DNA from: Solirubrobacter deserti
GTDB lineage: Bacteria > Actinomycetota > Thermoleophilia > Solirubrobacterales > Solirubrobacteraceae
Length of the DNA stretch: 64,000 bases
Direction: 5' to 3'
NCBI RefSeq assembly: GCF_003344625.1
Contig: NZ_QPKJ02000006.1
Span: 62,001-126,000, forward strand
In this document: positions 41,791 to 51,300 of the stretch, one piece after another
Position numbering within the stretch: position 1 is the first letter of the stretch
Layout of the letters: each line of letters starts with the position of its first letter
Program-made: the position numbers and the translations under genes
Notes under the pieces: generated by a model
Told to the model about the DNA's origin: nothing
What the model saw: the letters and a program-made list of their open reading frames with translations, nothing else
The model's database searches: none

Positions 41791-43773
41791 CTAGCTGGCC
41801 GCAGCCGCTGCGTTCGCAGCCTCCTGCTTCTTTTGCCACAGGGCAATCGACAGCTTATCCGCGCGATCCGCTTGAGTTCCGGCACGCCGCGCCATGAGCA
41901 GGGCGAGCGTGATCGCCGCCCCGAACCCGAGTGCGGGACCGACGGCGCGACGGATGTCCTCGGAGGGATCGACCAGCAGGAGCCCCAGTGCACCCGCGAT
42001 CACGACGACGAGCACGAACAGTGGTCCCAAGCGCGGGATGAGCCGGGTTGCGAGCGCGAGCACGACGAGCATCGCGCCCGCGGCCGCAAGGACGCGCCGA
42101 TCATCGATCCTCAGGTCGACGAGCACGGCCACCGCTGCCGCGACGAGCGCCACGGCGAGGCCGTACCACGCAATCCGACGACGGTGAGGATTGCCCCACG
42201 CCGGTTCAGGAAAGGAACCTCCCGCAGCCGGCGTCCCGGTCTCGCGCATGAGGATCAGGTCCCATTCGTGTTCGGCGACGTCACGCAGCGACTGCAGGTC
42301 GCGATCACCCTCGCTCAGCCACTCCTCGGGCAGCGCGCCGCCCGATTGATCGATCGCCAGGTTGAGTTCCGCGTACGCCCTCCGTCGCAGCCGCCGGAGG
42401 CTGGATCGCTGCGGATCGGCGGGCGAGTTGCCATGGGCGCGGGCATGGACCAGGGCGTAGAAGCAGCCCGCGTTGTAGTGGGCGTTCCAGCCAGCGCTTG
42501 CGCGCAGCAGCCCGAGGTGCAGCCAGCGCACGCTCGCCCTCCTCCAGCGCATCTCCAGGTCCGCCGGTTTGGACGTGTCGAAGCGCCGTGCTCGGGCTCG
42601 CAGTGTGTGGCGCGCAATCGCGATCGACCGGCGCAGCCTGCGGCGGCGTACGCCGGTCGGTTCGTAACGATGACGGAGGCGACCCTGGGCGAACAGGATG
42701 TGGAACCGCCCGGTGAGCTGCCACGCGGCGGTGACCTCGTTGGCGGCCAACGTGTGTAACGCGTCCGTGACCTTCGTGGGCGCCATCGGCTGTTCCGTGC
42801 CGGTCTCGAGGCCGACGGTCTTGCACACCTTCGTGAGCGTCGCGTTGTCTCGCGAGAGCTCCTGGCACACGGTGGCAAGACTTGAGGCGCTGATGCCGGC
42901 GCGGTAGCGAGCCGAGATCACGTCGGAACCGGCGACGCCGATGTCGAGGTACAAGCGCACTGCCTTCGCCTGCGCGGTCGCGGCTTGCGGTGGAGCGGCA
43001 GTCTTCGCGAGCTCTCCTGCGCATATTTCTTCCAGGTTCGCGAGCGCCAGCCGCGGCAACAGGTTCTCGAACTGCTCCTCCGACGCCGCCTCGAAGGCCG
43101 CGCGTGCGTTGGCCCCTTGCTGGCCGAGCCCATCGACATAGCAACGGAACGCGGGTGGCTTCGACCAGCGTGCCCATTGCGGGAAGACGTGCACGGCGCT
43201 CTTCGTCAACTCCAGGAAGATCTCCGCGGCCGCGGCCTTGATGACCTCGTCCTCGCCGGAGCCAGAGACGGTTCTCATGACGGACCGGCCCCTACTCGTC
43301 GGCTGCATCCAGTACCGCAGGTGCCATTGCACATTGCCTTTGATGAGCGTGCCGCTCAGTTTGTACGCCGTCGAGCGCGGCGGGTGCGGCAGGAGCTTGA
43401 GCAGGTTCGCGATCCAGTCCGCGTTGGGGCGGCCGCTGCCCTCGACCGCGGCGATCAGGTCGGTCTGCGGCGAGCCGGCGGGTACGTCGGACGGCGGCAG
43501 CAACCCGCCCTTGGCGAGCCGCTCGCGCAAGAGGGTCGTGAGGGCCTTGACGTCGGGCTTGGAGTCGTTTTTCCCGCCGAACTCAAGCTCGGCGACCTCG
43601 ACGGGCCCGAGCCGAGTGATCGCACGCAGCGTCGACCAGATCCAGTAGATCGCCCACGCGATGGCGACCAGCAGCACGAACTCGATCGCGCCGAGGTCTC
43701 TGAACCACGCCTCGATCGCGGCGACGACATCGCGGGCGGCGCCTGCGAGCGACGACCAGACGTTCTCGTCCAC
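41791..43773 (-). CDS. Unknown large membrane protein with TPR-like region
   Basis: A 660-residue protein that I do not recognise. It has an N-terminal transmembrane helix near residues 28-46 (IEFVLLVAIAWAIYWIWS). A soluble region follows (about 50-300). A TPR-like part around 430-540 includes SAGWNAHYNAGCFYALVHAR and an EWLSEGDRDLQSLRDVAEHEW segment. Four or five more helices lie near the C-terminus (about 555-640), before a charged tail. GTG start, three bases after the stop of the upstream 206-residue gene, so the two form an operon. Confidence 0.7.
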   Translation of the reverse strand: MDENVWSSLAGAARDVVAAIEAWFRDLGAIEFVLLVAIAWAIYWIWSTLRAITRLGPVEVAELEFGGKNDSKPDVKALTTLLRERLAKGGLLPPSDVPAGSPQTDLIAAVEGSGRPNADWIANLLKLLPHPPRSTAYKLSGTLIKGNVQWHLRYWMQPTSRGRSVMRTVSGSGEDEVIKAAAAEIFLELTKSAVHVFPQWARWSKPPAFRCYVDGLGQQGANARAAFEAASEEQFENLLPRLALANLEEICAGELAKTAAPPQAATAQAKAVRLYLDIGVAGSDVISARYRAGISASSLATVCQELSRDNATLTKVCKTVGLETGTEQPMAPTKVTDALHTLAANEVTAAWQLTGRFHILFAQGRLRHRYEPTGVRRRRLRRSIAIARHTLRARARRFDTSKPADLEMRWRRASVRWLHLGLLRASAGWNAHYNAGCFYALVHARAHGNSPADPQRSSLRRLRRRAYAELNLAIDQSGGALPEEWLSEGDRDLQSLRDVAEHEWDLILMRETGTPAAGGSFPEPAWGNPHRRRIAWYGLAVALVAAAVAVLVDLRIDDRRVLAAAGAMLVVLALATRLIPRLGPLFVLVVVIAGALGLLLVDPSEDIRRAVGPALGFGAAITLALLMARRAGTQADRADKLSIALWQKKQEAANAAAAAS

Positions 43774-43776
43774 GGC

Positions 43777-44397
43777 TCAGCCCTTCTTCCGTTTGACGAC
43801 GACGATCCTCGTCGTGCCGTTTCGGCCGTTGCGGCCGTTTTCACCGTTCCTCCCGTTGGCCCCCTGGATAACGATGAACTGCGGGCCTTCAGGCGGCCCC
43901 GGTGGCTGCTCGGCGAGCTTCGGACACTTGTCGAAGGACGGCAGCGGCTCGATGGCGTAGACGACCTTGTAGATGTCGGCCACCGCGGCTGTGGCCTTCC
44001 GGCTCGTGAGCGTCGTGGCCCGTTCGCAGAGCTTCTCGGCGACGTCGCTGACACCCTGCTGCGCGCACTCCTTGGCCGGGTCACTTGCCAAGACCTGCTG
44101 GTAGCCCTTGAGCGCCTGGTTGAGGAGCTCACCCTTGAGCGCCGTCTTGGCCGCCGCGCATTGCTTGTCGGCCAGCTTGGTCTGGACCTCGGCCGATTTG
44201 CTCTTAGCGCACGTGCTGCCGGGCTCGTCGGCGAGGATCGCCTTGAGCTCCTTCTGCGCCTCCTCGAGCTGGCCGTGATCGACGCGCTCCTGTGCGCTCG
44301 CGCAGGAGGCGGCCGCACTGGTGCTCAGGGCGAGCCCGAGCGCCGCCACCACGATGACCAGCAGCGGCACGATCACGTGCCAAGGGTCAAGGCGCAT
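43777..44397 (-). CDS. Unknown membrane-anchored TPR-like protein with Gly-Asn-rich tail
   Basis: A 206-residue protein with one N-terminal helix (about 8-28) and a helical, Cys-containing region with TPR-like spacing (HGQLEEAQKELKAILADEPG, LNQALKGYQQVLASDPAKEC). A short collagen-like GANGRNGENGRNGRNG tract lies before a basic end (VVVKRKKG). The six or more Cys in the helical region could form disulfides outside the membrane. It is first in a two-gene operon with the 660-residue protein. Homologues are not known to me. Confidence 0.68.
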   Translation of the reverse strand: MRLDPWHVIVPLLVIVVAALGLALSTSAAASCASAQERVDHGQLEEAQKELKAILADEPGSTCAKSKSAEVQTKLADKQCAAAKTALKGELLNQALKGYQQVLASDPAKECAQQGVSDVAEKLCERATTLTSRKATAAVADIYKVVYAIEPLPSFDKCPKLAEQPPGPPEGPQFIVIQGANGRNGENGRNGRNGTTRIVVVKRKKG

Positions 44398-44485
44398 GAC
44401 GACCGCAGATAGGGACCTTGACCATGAAACGGACCCTAAACAGACACGTTGACCATAAGCAAGCGGCTCCTGGCCATCGGAGGGG

Positions 44486-44519
44486 GACGTCCCGCTGCTG
44501 AGGTCAGCAACGGGACGTC
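44486..44519 (-). terminator. Strong stem-loop downstream of the adhesin-like gene
   Basis: GACGTCCCG (44486-44494) pairs with CGGGACGTC (44511-44519), and TGCTGA with TCAGCA, with a single C-A mismatch and a two-base loop. It starts seven bases past the stop at 44526. There is no T-run, as is frequent in high-GC organisms. It likely terminates the RHS/adhesin operon. Confidence 0.75.
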
Positions 44520-44525
44520 GCTCGC

Positions 44526-47500
44526 TCAGCGGCGCTTCTTCTTTTTCTTGGTCTTCTTCTTCGCCTTCTTGACCGGCTTGGCCGGCTTGCGCGCGACCGC
44601 CTTGGCCGCGGGCGCCTTCGCGCTCGCAGGGGCGGGGGCGAGCGCGGGAGCGGCCGGAGCGAACGTCGCCGCCGCCGGACTCTCCGCAAGCGCCGCCGCG
44701 GGCGCCTCGCCGCCGGGACGGCGCACGGTCACGCCGCCCGCGGCGTAGGTCGGCACGTACTCGCCCGTCACCGCGCCGAACGTTCCGGCGACCGCGCCGC
44801 TCACGACGGCCACGTCGCCGCCGACCGCGGCGGGCGCGACGACGTCGAGCCGCCCGCCGAGCTGTGCCGTACCCGTCACCGCGACACGTCCCGCCGAGGC
44901 GGGGGTGAGCGTGGGCCGCAGCACCGCGCCCGCGGCCTGCACATAGCCGCCGGCGCTCAGCGTCGAGCCCGCACCCAGAGCGAGGACGCCCTGGTTGACG
45001 AACGTGCCCGCGACCGTCAGCGAGCGCCCGCCGGTCAGCTCCAGCACGCCGCCTGCGGCGTTGCGCAGCAGCCCGCCCAACCCGTCGGTGAGCACGGGCT
45101 GCGGACCGGTGAACGCGTAGTGCAGGACCTGCGAGCCGGCCCCAAGGGCGACGCGCGCCGCGTTCGTCTTCAGCGCGCCCGGGAGCAGGAGCGCCGCGCC
45201 GTTGCCGACCACGTACCGGCCGCCCGCGAGCGTGCCGGCGCCGCCCATCAGCGGGCCGCTCCAGTTCAGCAGCTCCGGCAGCTCGAGCCGGCCGTCGAGG
45301 ACCTCGATCACGCCGTCGTTGTCGATCGACGCCCGCGCGAGGGCCACGCCCGTCCCCGTCTTGCGCAGCGTGCCGGTGTTGTGCACCAGGCCCGCCTCGC
45401 CGAAGCCGTAGCGGAACGCCGAGTCCTGGAGCTCCGCGGCACCGTCGAGCGCGAGCACGCCCGCGTTGCGGATCGAGGCGCCCGACGCCAGGAAGAGCGT
45501 CGCGTCGTCGAGCGTCAGCGTGCCGGCGTTGCGCAGCTCGCGGTCCTCGTCGAGCCCGACGTTGTCGGACACGACGCCCGTCGCGCCCGCGGCGAGCACG
45601 GTCGCGCCCGGACCCTCCTGGTCGCCGTCGGACCAGGTCAGCGTCCCGGTCACGGTCAGCGCGCCGCCGCCGGCGATGGTCCCGCCCGTCTGGCGCAGGC
45701 CCGCGAGCGTCACGGGCGCCAGCACGCGCAGCTCGCCGCCCGCGACCTCGGTGACACCCGTCAACGCCGTGCCCGCGTCCACGACCAGCACGCCGTCACC
45801 CAGCACGACGTCCTTGAACGTGCCGGTGTGGGTCACGCCTTCGGCGCTCTCGAGCTCGAGCGGCCCGTTGATCGTGCCGTCGTTGTCGACCACGACGCGC
45901 AGGTAGGACCCGCTGGTGCCGCCGGTCTTCGCGATCGTGCCCGTGTTGAGCAGCACCGCGTCGCCGTGGATGCCGGCGGCGCTGCCGCACGAGGTGTCGT
46001 TGGGCGTGTCGAGCTCGATGCGCCCGCCGTTGGTGATGCGCACGCCGTCGGCCACGCCGAGCTGGCCGCCCTTCTCGAGCCGCACCAAGCCGTGGTTGAC
46101 CAGCACGCGGCCGGCGTCCATGGAGCCCGAACCGCAGCCGAACGTCCGCAACGGCGTGACGACGAGCTGGCCCGCCGCGGCGATGGTCGTGGTGCCCGGC
46201 CCGGACTGGCGCCCGCCGTCCACGCGCACGCGCCCGTTCACCAGCACGTCGCCGCGCAGCCGGCCCGCACGATGCAGCAGCGTGCCATCGATCGCGAGCG
46301 TGTCGCCGGCGCGCACCGTCAGGTCGGCGGTGAGCTCGACCGTGCCCGGCAGCGTGGCCGCGCCGGCCAGCGTACGCGCCCCGCCGAGCACCACGCGGGC
46401 GCCGGTGAACGTGCCCGTGTCCGGCTCGCTCGTGCCGTCCTCGAGCACCAGCTCGCCGACGGCGCCGTCGACCGTGCCCGCGTTGCGCAGCGGCGCGCCA
46501 AGCGTCGAGCTCGTGCCGGCGGTCTTGCGGATCGTGCCGTGGTTGTCCACGCGCTCGGCCGGCTGGTCGAAATCGTCGAACAGCGAAGCGCTGCCGCGCA
46601 CGTCGATCAGCCCACGGTTCTCGAGCACGCGGCCCGTCGCCAGCGAGGAGATGCCGTTGAGGATCAGCGTGGCGCCCTGCGTGACGCGCGTCGTGCCCGG
46701 CCCGGCCATCTTGCCGCCCGTCCACTCCAGCGTGCCCGTCACGTCGGCGGCCGCGCCGACCGTGCCGCCCGTGAGCCGGGCCGCGACGAGCTCGACCGCG
46801 CCGTTGACCGTGGCGCCGGACACGACCGTGTTGCCGGCCAGCTCGGCGTCGAGCTCGAACGTCCCGGCCTTGAGCGCCGCGCCCGAGAACACGCCGGTCG
46901 AGACGCCCGTGCCGCCGCCGCCGAGCTCGACGCCCTGCACGAGCCCGTCGTTGTCGACCGCGGCCGTCGTCGTGCCCGTGCCCTTGTAGGTCCCGGTGAC
47001 GCGGATCGCCGCCCCGCCCGTGCCGTTGATGGCGCGCGTGCTGTCGAGGGTTCCCTCGACGGCCAGCACGCGCCCGGCCGAGAGCGCCGTGTTGGCGGCG
47101 GTGTGCGTCAACGCGCCCGTCACCCGGGTCGTGCCCGCGCCGGTCATCTGCCCGCCCGACCACGTGAACGCACCGCCGAACACGAACGTGCCCGTGCCGC
47201 CGAGCGTGCCGCCCGACAGCGTCGTCGGGCCGCTGCCCGTCACGGTCCCGGCGGTGTTGACGGTCGCGCCGTTGAGCGTCACCGCGGTCAGCTTCGCGCC
47301 GGTCTCGAGCTCGAACGTCCCGCTGTGCAGCGTCGCGCCGGCGAACTCGCCCGTAGAGCCGGACCCGCCGCCTTCGAGCTCGACGTCGCGGATCACGCCG
47401 TCGTTCTCGACGGCCGGGAACAGCTGGACGACACCCGTCGCGGCCGTGCGCTTGATCGTCCCCGTGTTGCGGATCAGCGGCGTGGCGCTGGTGCCGCGGT

Positions 47501-48383
47501 TGATGTACTGGTTCGCGCCCGCCAGCTCCAGCGTGCCCTCGATCGCCAGCACGCGCGTGTCGTGCAGCGCCGCGTTCTTGGTGTGGGTGACCGTGCCGGT
47601 GACGCGCGTGGTGCCCGCACCGCCCATCACGCCGCCCGACCACGCGAACGGCCCGGTGATGTGGAACGTGCCGGAACCGCCGAGCGTGCCGCCGGTCTGC
47701 GCGCCGGTCGCCGTCACGGTGCCGGTCACGTCGACGGCGCCGCCGCTGATGGTCGTGTTCACCAGCTTCGCGCCGTCGGCCAGCTCGTGCGTGCCGCCGT
47801 GGAAGTCCGCGCCTATGAACTGGCCCGTGGAGCCGCTGCCGCCGCCCTCGAGCTCGACACCGTCGATCACGCCGTCGTTCTCCACGGGCGCGAACAGCTC
47901 GACGACACCCGTGGTGGCTGTGCGCTTGATCGTGCCCGTGTTGCGGATCAGCGGCGTGGCGTTGGTGCCGCGGTTGATGTAGGTCCCGCCCTCGGCCAGC
48001 TCCAACGTGCCCTCGATCGCGAGCACGCGGGTGTCGTTGAGCGCGACGTTCTTGGAATGCGTGAACGTGCCCGTCACGCGCGTGGTGCCGGAGCCGCCCA
48101 TGAAGCCGCCCGTCCACGTGCCCGAGCCCACCGTGAGGTCGCCCGTGCCCAGCACCGCCCCGGCGAGCTCGAGCCGCGCGACGCTCGCCGCGGTGTCGAG
48201 CGTGACCTGCTTGCCGGTGGGGATGCGGACCGTGTCGCCGGGTGCCGGGACGCGGCCGAGGTCCCAGTTGGCCGCGGTCGTCCACGCCCCGCTGGCGCCC
48301 GTGTAGGTGATGTCGGCCGCCATGGCCGTACCGCCGCCGAACGCCATCAAGGCGCCGGCCAGACATGCGATCCGTCGCATCAT
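44526..48383 (-). CDS. Secreted beta-helix adhesin-like repeat protein
   Basis: A 1,285-residue exported protein with a signal peptide (MMRRIACLAGALMAFGGGTAMAA, cleavage near residue 23). Nearly all of it is Gly/Thr/Val-rich parallel beta-helix: repeated G(S/A)GTTRVTGT, VLAIEGTLELA, IRNTGTIKRTA and VENDGVI units, strongest in three near-identical blocks of about 160 residues. The end is an Ala/Pro spacer and a very Lys-rich tail. There is no autotransporter beta-barrel, so it is a surface-bound or released adhesin-like protein. The ATG overlaps the RHS stop (ATGA). ATG codons at 48383 and 48380 are both possible. Confidence 0.83.
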   Translation of the reverse strand: MMRRIACLAGALMAFGGGTAMAADITYTGASGAWTTAANWDLGRVPAPGDTVRIPTGKQVTLDTAASVARLELAGAVLGTGDLTVGSGTWTGGFMGGSGTTRVTGTFTHSKNVALNDTRVLAIEGTLELAEGGTYINRGTNATPLIRNTGTIKRTATTGVVELFAPVENDGVIDGVELEGGGSGSTGQFIGADFHGGTHELADGAKLVNTTISGGAVDVTGTVTATGAQTGGTLGGSGTFHITGPFAWSGGVMGGAGTTRVTGTVTHTKNAALHDTRVLAIEGTLELAGANQYINRGTSATPLIRNTGTIKRTAATGVVQLFPAVENDGVIRDVELEGGGSGSTGEFAGATLHSGTFELETGAKLTAVTLNGATVNTAGTVTGSGPTTLSGGTLGGTGTFVFGGAFTWSGGQMTGAGTTRVTGALTHTAANTALSAGRVLAVEGTLDSTRAINGTGGAAIRVTGTYKGTGTTTAAVDNDGLVQGVELGGGGTGVSTGVFSGAALKAGTFELDAELAGNTVVSGATVNGAVELVAARLTGGTVGAAADVTGTLEWTGGKMAGPGTTRVTQGATLILNGISSLATGRVLENRGLIDVRGSASLFDDFDQPAERVDNHGTIRKTAGTSSTLGAPLRNAGTVDGAVGELVLEDGTSEPDTGTFTGARVVLGGARTLAGAATLPGTVELTADLTVRAGDTLAIDGTLLHRAGRLRGDVLVNGRVRVDGGRQSGPGTTTIAAAGQLVVTPLRTFGCGSGSMDAGRVLVNHGLVRLEKGGQLGVADGVRITNGGRIELDTPNDTSCGSAAGIHGDAVLLNTGTIAKTGGTSGSYLRVVVDNDGTINGPLELESAEGVTHTGTFKDVVLGDGVLVVDAGTALTGVTEVAGGELRVLAPVTLAGLRQTGGTIAGGGALTVTGTLTWSDGDQEGPGATVLAAGATGVVSDNVGLDEDRELRNAGTLTLDDATLFLASGASIRNAGVLALDGAAELQDSAFRYGFGEAGLVHNTGTLRKTGTGVALARASIDNDGVIEVLDGRLELPELLNWSGPLMGGAGTLAGGRYVVGNGAALLLPGALKTNAARVALGAGSQVLHYAFTGPQPVLTDGLGGLLRNAAGGVLELTGGRSLTVAGTFVNQGVLALGAGSTLSAGGYVQAAGAVLRPTLTPASAGRVAVTGTAQLGGRLDVVAPAAVGGDVAVVSGAVAGTFGAVTGEYVPTYAAGGVTVRRPGGEAPAAALAESPAAATFAPAAPALAPAPASAKAPAAKAVARKPAKPVKKAKKKTKKKKKRR
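46850..48110 (-). repeat. Three in-gene repeat blocks of about 480 bp
   Basis: Within the adhesin gene three blocks begin with the codons for G-x-GTTRVTG and run through VENDG and ELEGGGSGSTG. The first two differ at few positions (DTRVLAIEGTLELA, TPLIRNTGTIKRTA in both). The third is more diverged. They are homologous coding repeats that could recombine. Confidence 0.8.
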
Positions 48384-51300
48384 TTTCCGTAGATCCCCAT
48401 CTCTTGGTAGCGCTGGCGTGCGGTGTGGTTGCGGGTGTCCCACTGCTCCTGGTGCAATGCGTCCTCGAGGCCCTGCTCGAGGGCCTTCTCCGCCGCCTCG
48501 GCCGGCGTGATCGCGATCGGCTGGATGTCGTCGGCGAACCCGAGCGCGCACTTGAGCCACGCCAGGCCCTGCTTGGGCAGCGACGGCTCGCGCTGCTCGG
48601 CCTCGTAGATCTCGAACGCGTCCTCGGCGAGGTCGGTGGCCGTCTCGATCGTCTCGATGCCCTTGGTGAGGCGCTCGGCGCCCTGCGAGATCGGGTTCTC
48701 GACCGGGATCTCGGCGATCGTCTCGAGCACCTCCCCGCCTTCCTCGCTCTGCACCCACTCGACGAGCTTGTTGAACTGGCCGACGATCCGCTCGCTCGCG
48801 GTCGGCAGCTGCAGCAGCGAGGGGTCGATCTCGTCCATGCCGGACGGGTCGCGCTTGGAGACGGGATCGTTGCCGCCGTAGACGAACAGGTTCATGCCGC
48901 CGGTGTGCAGGATCGGGTCGCGCGCGGTGAAGCGGCCGCTGGCCGGCTCGTAGTCGCGCAGGCCGAAGCGCACGAGGCCGGTGACCGGGTCCTCGAGGCC
49001 GCCCGCGAAGCCGATCGGCAGCTCGAACGTTCCGGTCTCCTTCGCGCGGTCGCGCACGCCGAACGCACTGCGCTCGTAGGTCCGCACGACCGTGCCGTTC
49101 GCGTCCGTGACCACGCGCGGCGTGCCGACCTGGTCGGTGCCGACGTAGAAGCGCGCGCCGCCGCGCTCGACCGCGACCAGCAGCCCGGCGTGGTCGTAGA
49201 GGTACTGCGTCAGCACGCCACCGGTGCGGCTCGCGGTGACGCGGAACGGGCTGCTGGGCGCGCCGTAGAGGAACTCCGTGCGCACCCCGCCGGCCACGCG
49301 CGCGGCCATGCGGTCCGACGCGTCGTACTCGTACGTGACGGTCTGCCCGCCGACGGTGGCCGACAGGAGCTGGCCGCGATCCGCGTACGTGAACGTGTCC
49401 GTGCCGCGGCGGGTGAGGAAGCCGGCCTGGTCGTACACGTGGTCGCCCGTCATCCGGTCGTCGTCGGTGTAGGAGTGACCGGCGCGGTTGCCGTTGGCGT
49501 CGTAGGCGTACGCCTCGTTCGCGCCGCCCGTGACCGACTTGAGCTCCCCGTCCGGGAAGTAGGTGTAGTCGTAGGTCTTGGTGACGCCGTTGACGGTCTC
49601 GACGCGCTTGGTGATGCGGCCGGAGTCGTCACGCGTGATCGTGTTCTCGTAGCGCTTGGCGCCCTTGACGGTGAGCGTGCGGCCGCGCGGCTGGCCGTAG
49701 CCGTCGTAGCTGAGCGCGAGGTTCAGCGCCTCGTCCGTGATCGCGCTGACGGCGCCCAGCGGGCCTTCTCGCTCCCAGCTGAACGGCCCGGAGCCGTCGA
49801 TGAAGCCGTCCTCGTCGTAGGAGAGCGCCAGCTTGGGCTGGCCCGCGAGCTGGACCGACTGCAGCTCCAGCTTGTCGCTGTAGTCGTACGTGTACTCGCC
49901 CGCGGCGGTCTGCAGCGAGCCGTCGTAGGCGAACGCGTCGGTGCGCGTGCCGCGCGTGGCGGAGCCGATGCGGCTCGTGCCGTCCGCGTAGGTGAACACC
50001 GCGTCGCCGACGCCGGTCAAGCGCCCGTCGGTCTTGCGGTTGAACGCGGTCGTCCCGCGGCCGGGGGTGGTGACCGACGTGGTGAGATGGTCGTCGTCGT
50101 AGGCGCGCGTGAGCGGCGCGACGCCCGGCGCCGTGTAGCCCGTCCGGTTCCCGGTCGGCGAGAACGCGTACGTGTGCGTCTTGCCGTTCGGCATCGTCAC
50201 CTGGGTGCGGTTGCCGAGGTCGTCGTAGGTGAAGCCGTACGTGTGGTTGCTCGGCAGCTTGACCGAGGTCACGCGCTCGACGTTGTCGTAGCCGTAGGTG
50301 ACGGTGTGGCCATCGGCGTCGGTGCGGGTGAGCATCCGCTGCGGCCGGTTCGGGTCGTAGGTGTAGGTGGTCTCACGATCGCCCTGGACGACCTTGGTGA
50401 GGCGGCCCTTGGCGTCCCACGTCAGCTTGCGCTGCGCGACGCCGGTGCCGTAGTCGTGCGTGACCGGACGGCCCTGGGCGTCGTAGCTCGTCGACAGCGT
50501 GCGGCCGGACGGCGAGGTCGTCGTCAGCGTGCGCGTCTCGCCGTCGTACTCCCGCCGGGACGTCCTGCCGTTGATCGCGCTCTCGTCGGTGAGCGTCTCG
50601 ATGCTGAACGGGTTGGCGGGCTGCTTGAGCTCCACCGTCCGCTCGCTGGTGAACACCTTCGTGCGGCCCGCGGGCGTCGCCTGAGTCTTACGCGCGACGT
50701 ACGGGGCGCGCATGCCCCAGCGAGGATCGCCGGCGTGCGTGCTCTCGGTCACCGTGCCGTCGGGCTGGGTGACGCGCGTGACGCCGTCGGCGCGGTAGTC
50801 CATCGTCGAGGTGGCGCCGGACGCGTCGGTCGTGATCGAGCGTGAGCCGCCGCCGGGCAGCTGCTGGGCCTCGAACAGCGTGACCTTGTTCATGTCGGAG
50901 GTGCGCTTGATGCGGTAGCCGTCGGCGGTCGGCTCGCGGCTGAGCGTGACCACCGATCCGCCCTTGTCCTCGTCGGTCTTCAGCCGGCCGGTGGCGGCCT
51001 CGTAGGTGAAGTGGGCGTCGTGGCCGAGCGGGTCCTTGAACGTCTTGAGCAGGCCGCCCGGGTGGTAGGCGAGCGTGTGCGCCTCGTTCTCGACGTTCTT
51101 GACTTCGGTGAGCAGGCCGCCTTCCACCTTCAGCGTCGTGCGCAGGTTGCCGGGCGCGACGATCGCGGTGGCGGTGCCGGCCGCGTCACGCTCGATCTGG
51201 ACGACGTTGTTGTCGGCGTCGGTGACGGTGATGAGGCGGCCCGAGGCGTCGTAGCCGAAGGTCAGCCGCGGCCGGCCGGTGAGCGCGTCGAGCGTGCGCA

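Noticed and set aside
45120..48392. Plus-strand open frame of 1,090 codons opposite the adhesin gene
   Set aside because: Its Arg/Ala/His-rich translation has no signal, motif or ribosome-binding site. The minus-strand frame has a signal peptide and clear repeats.
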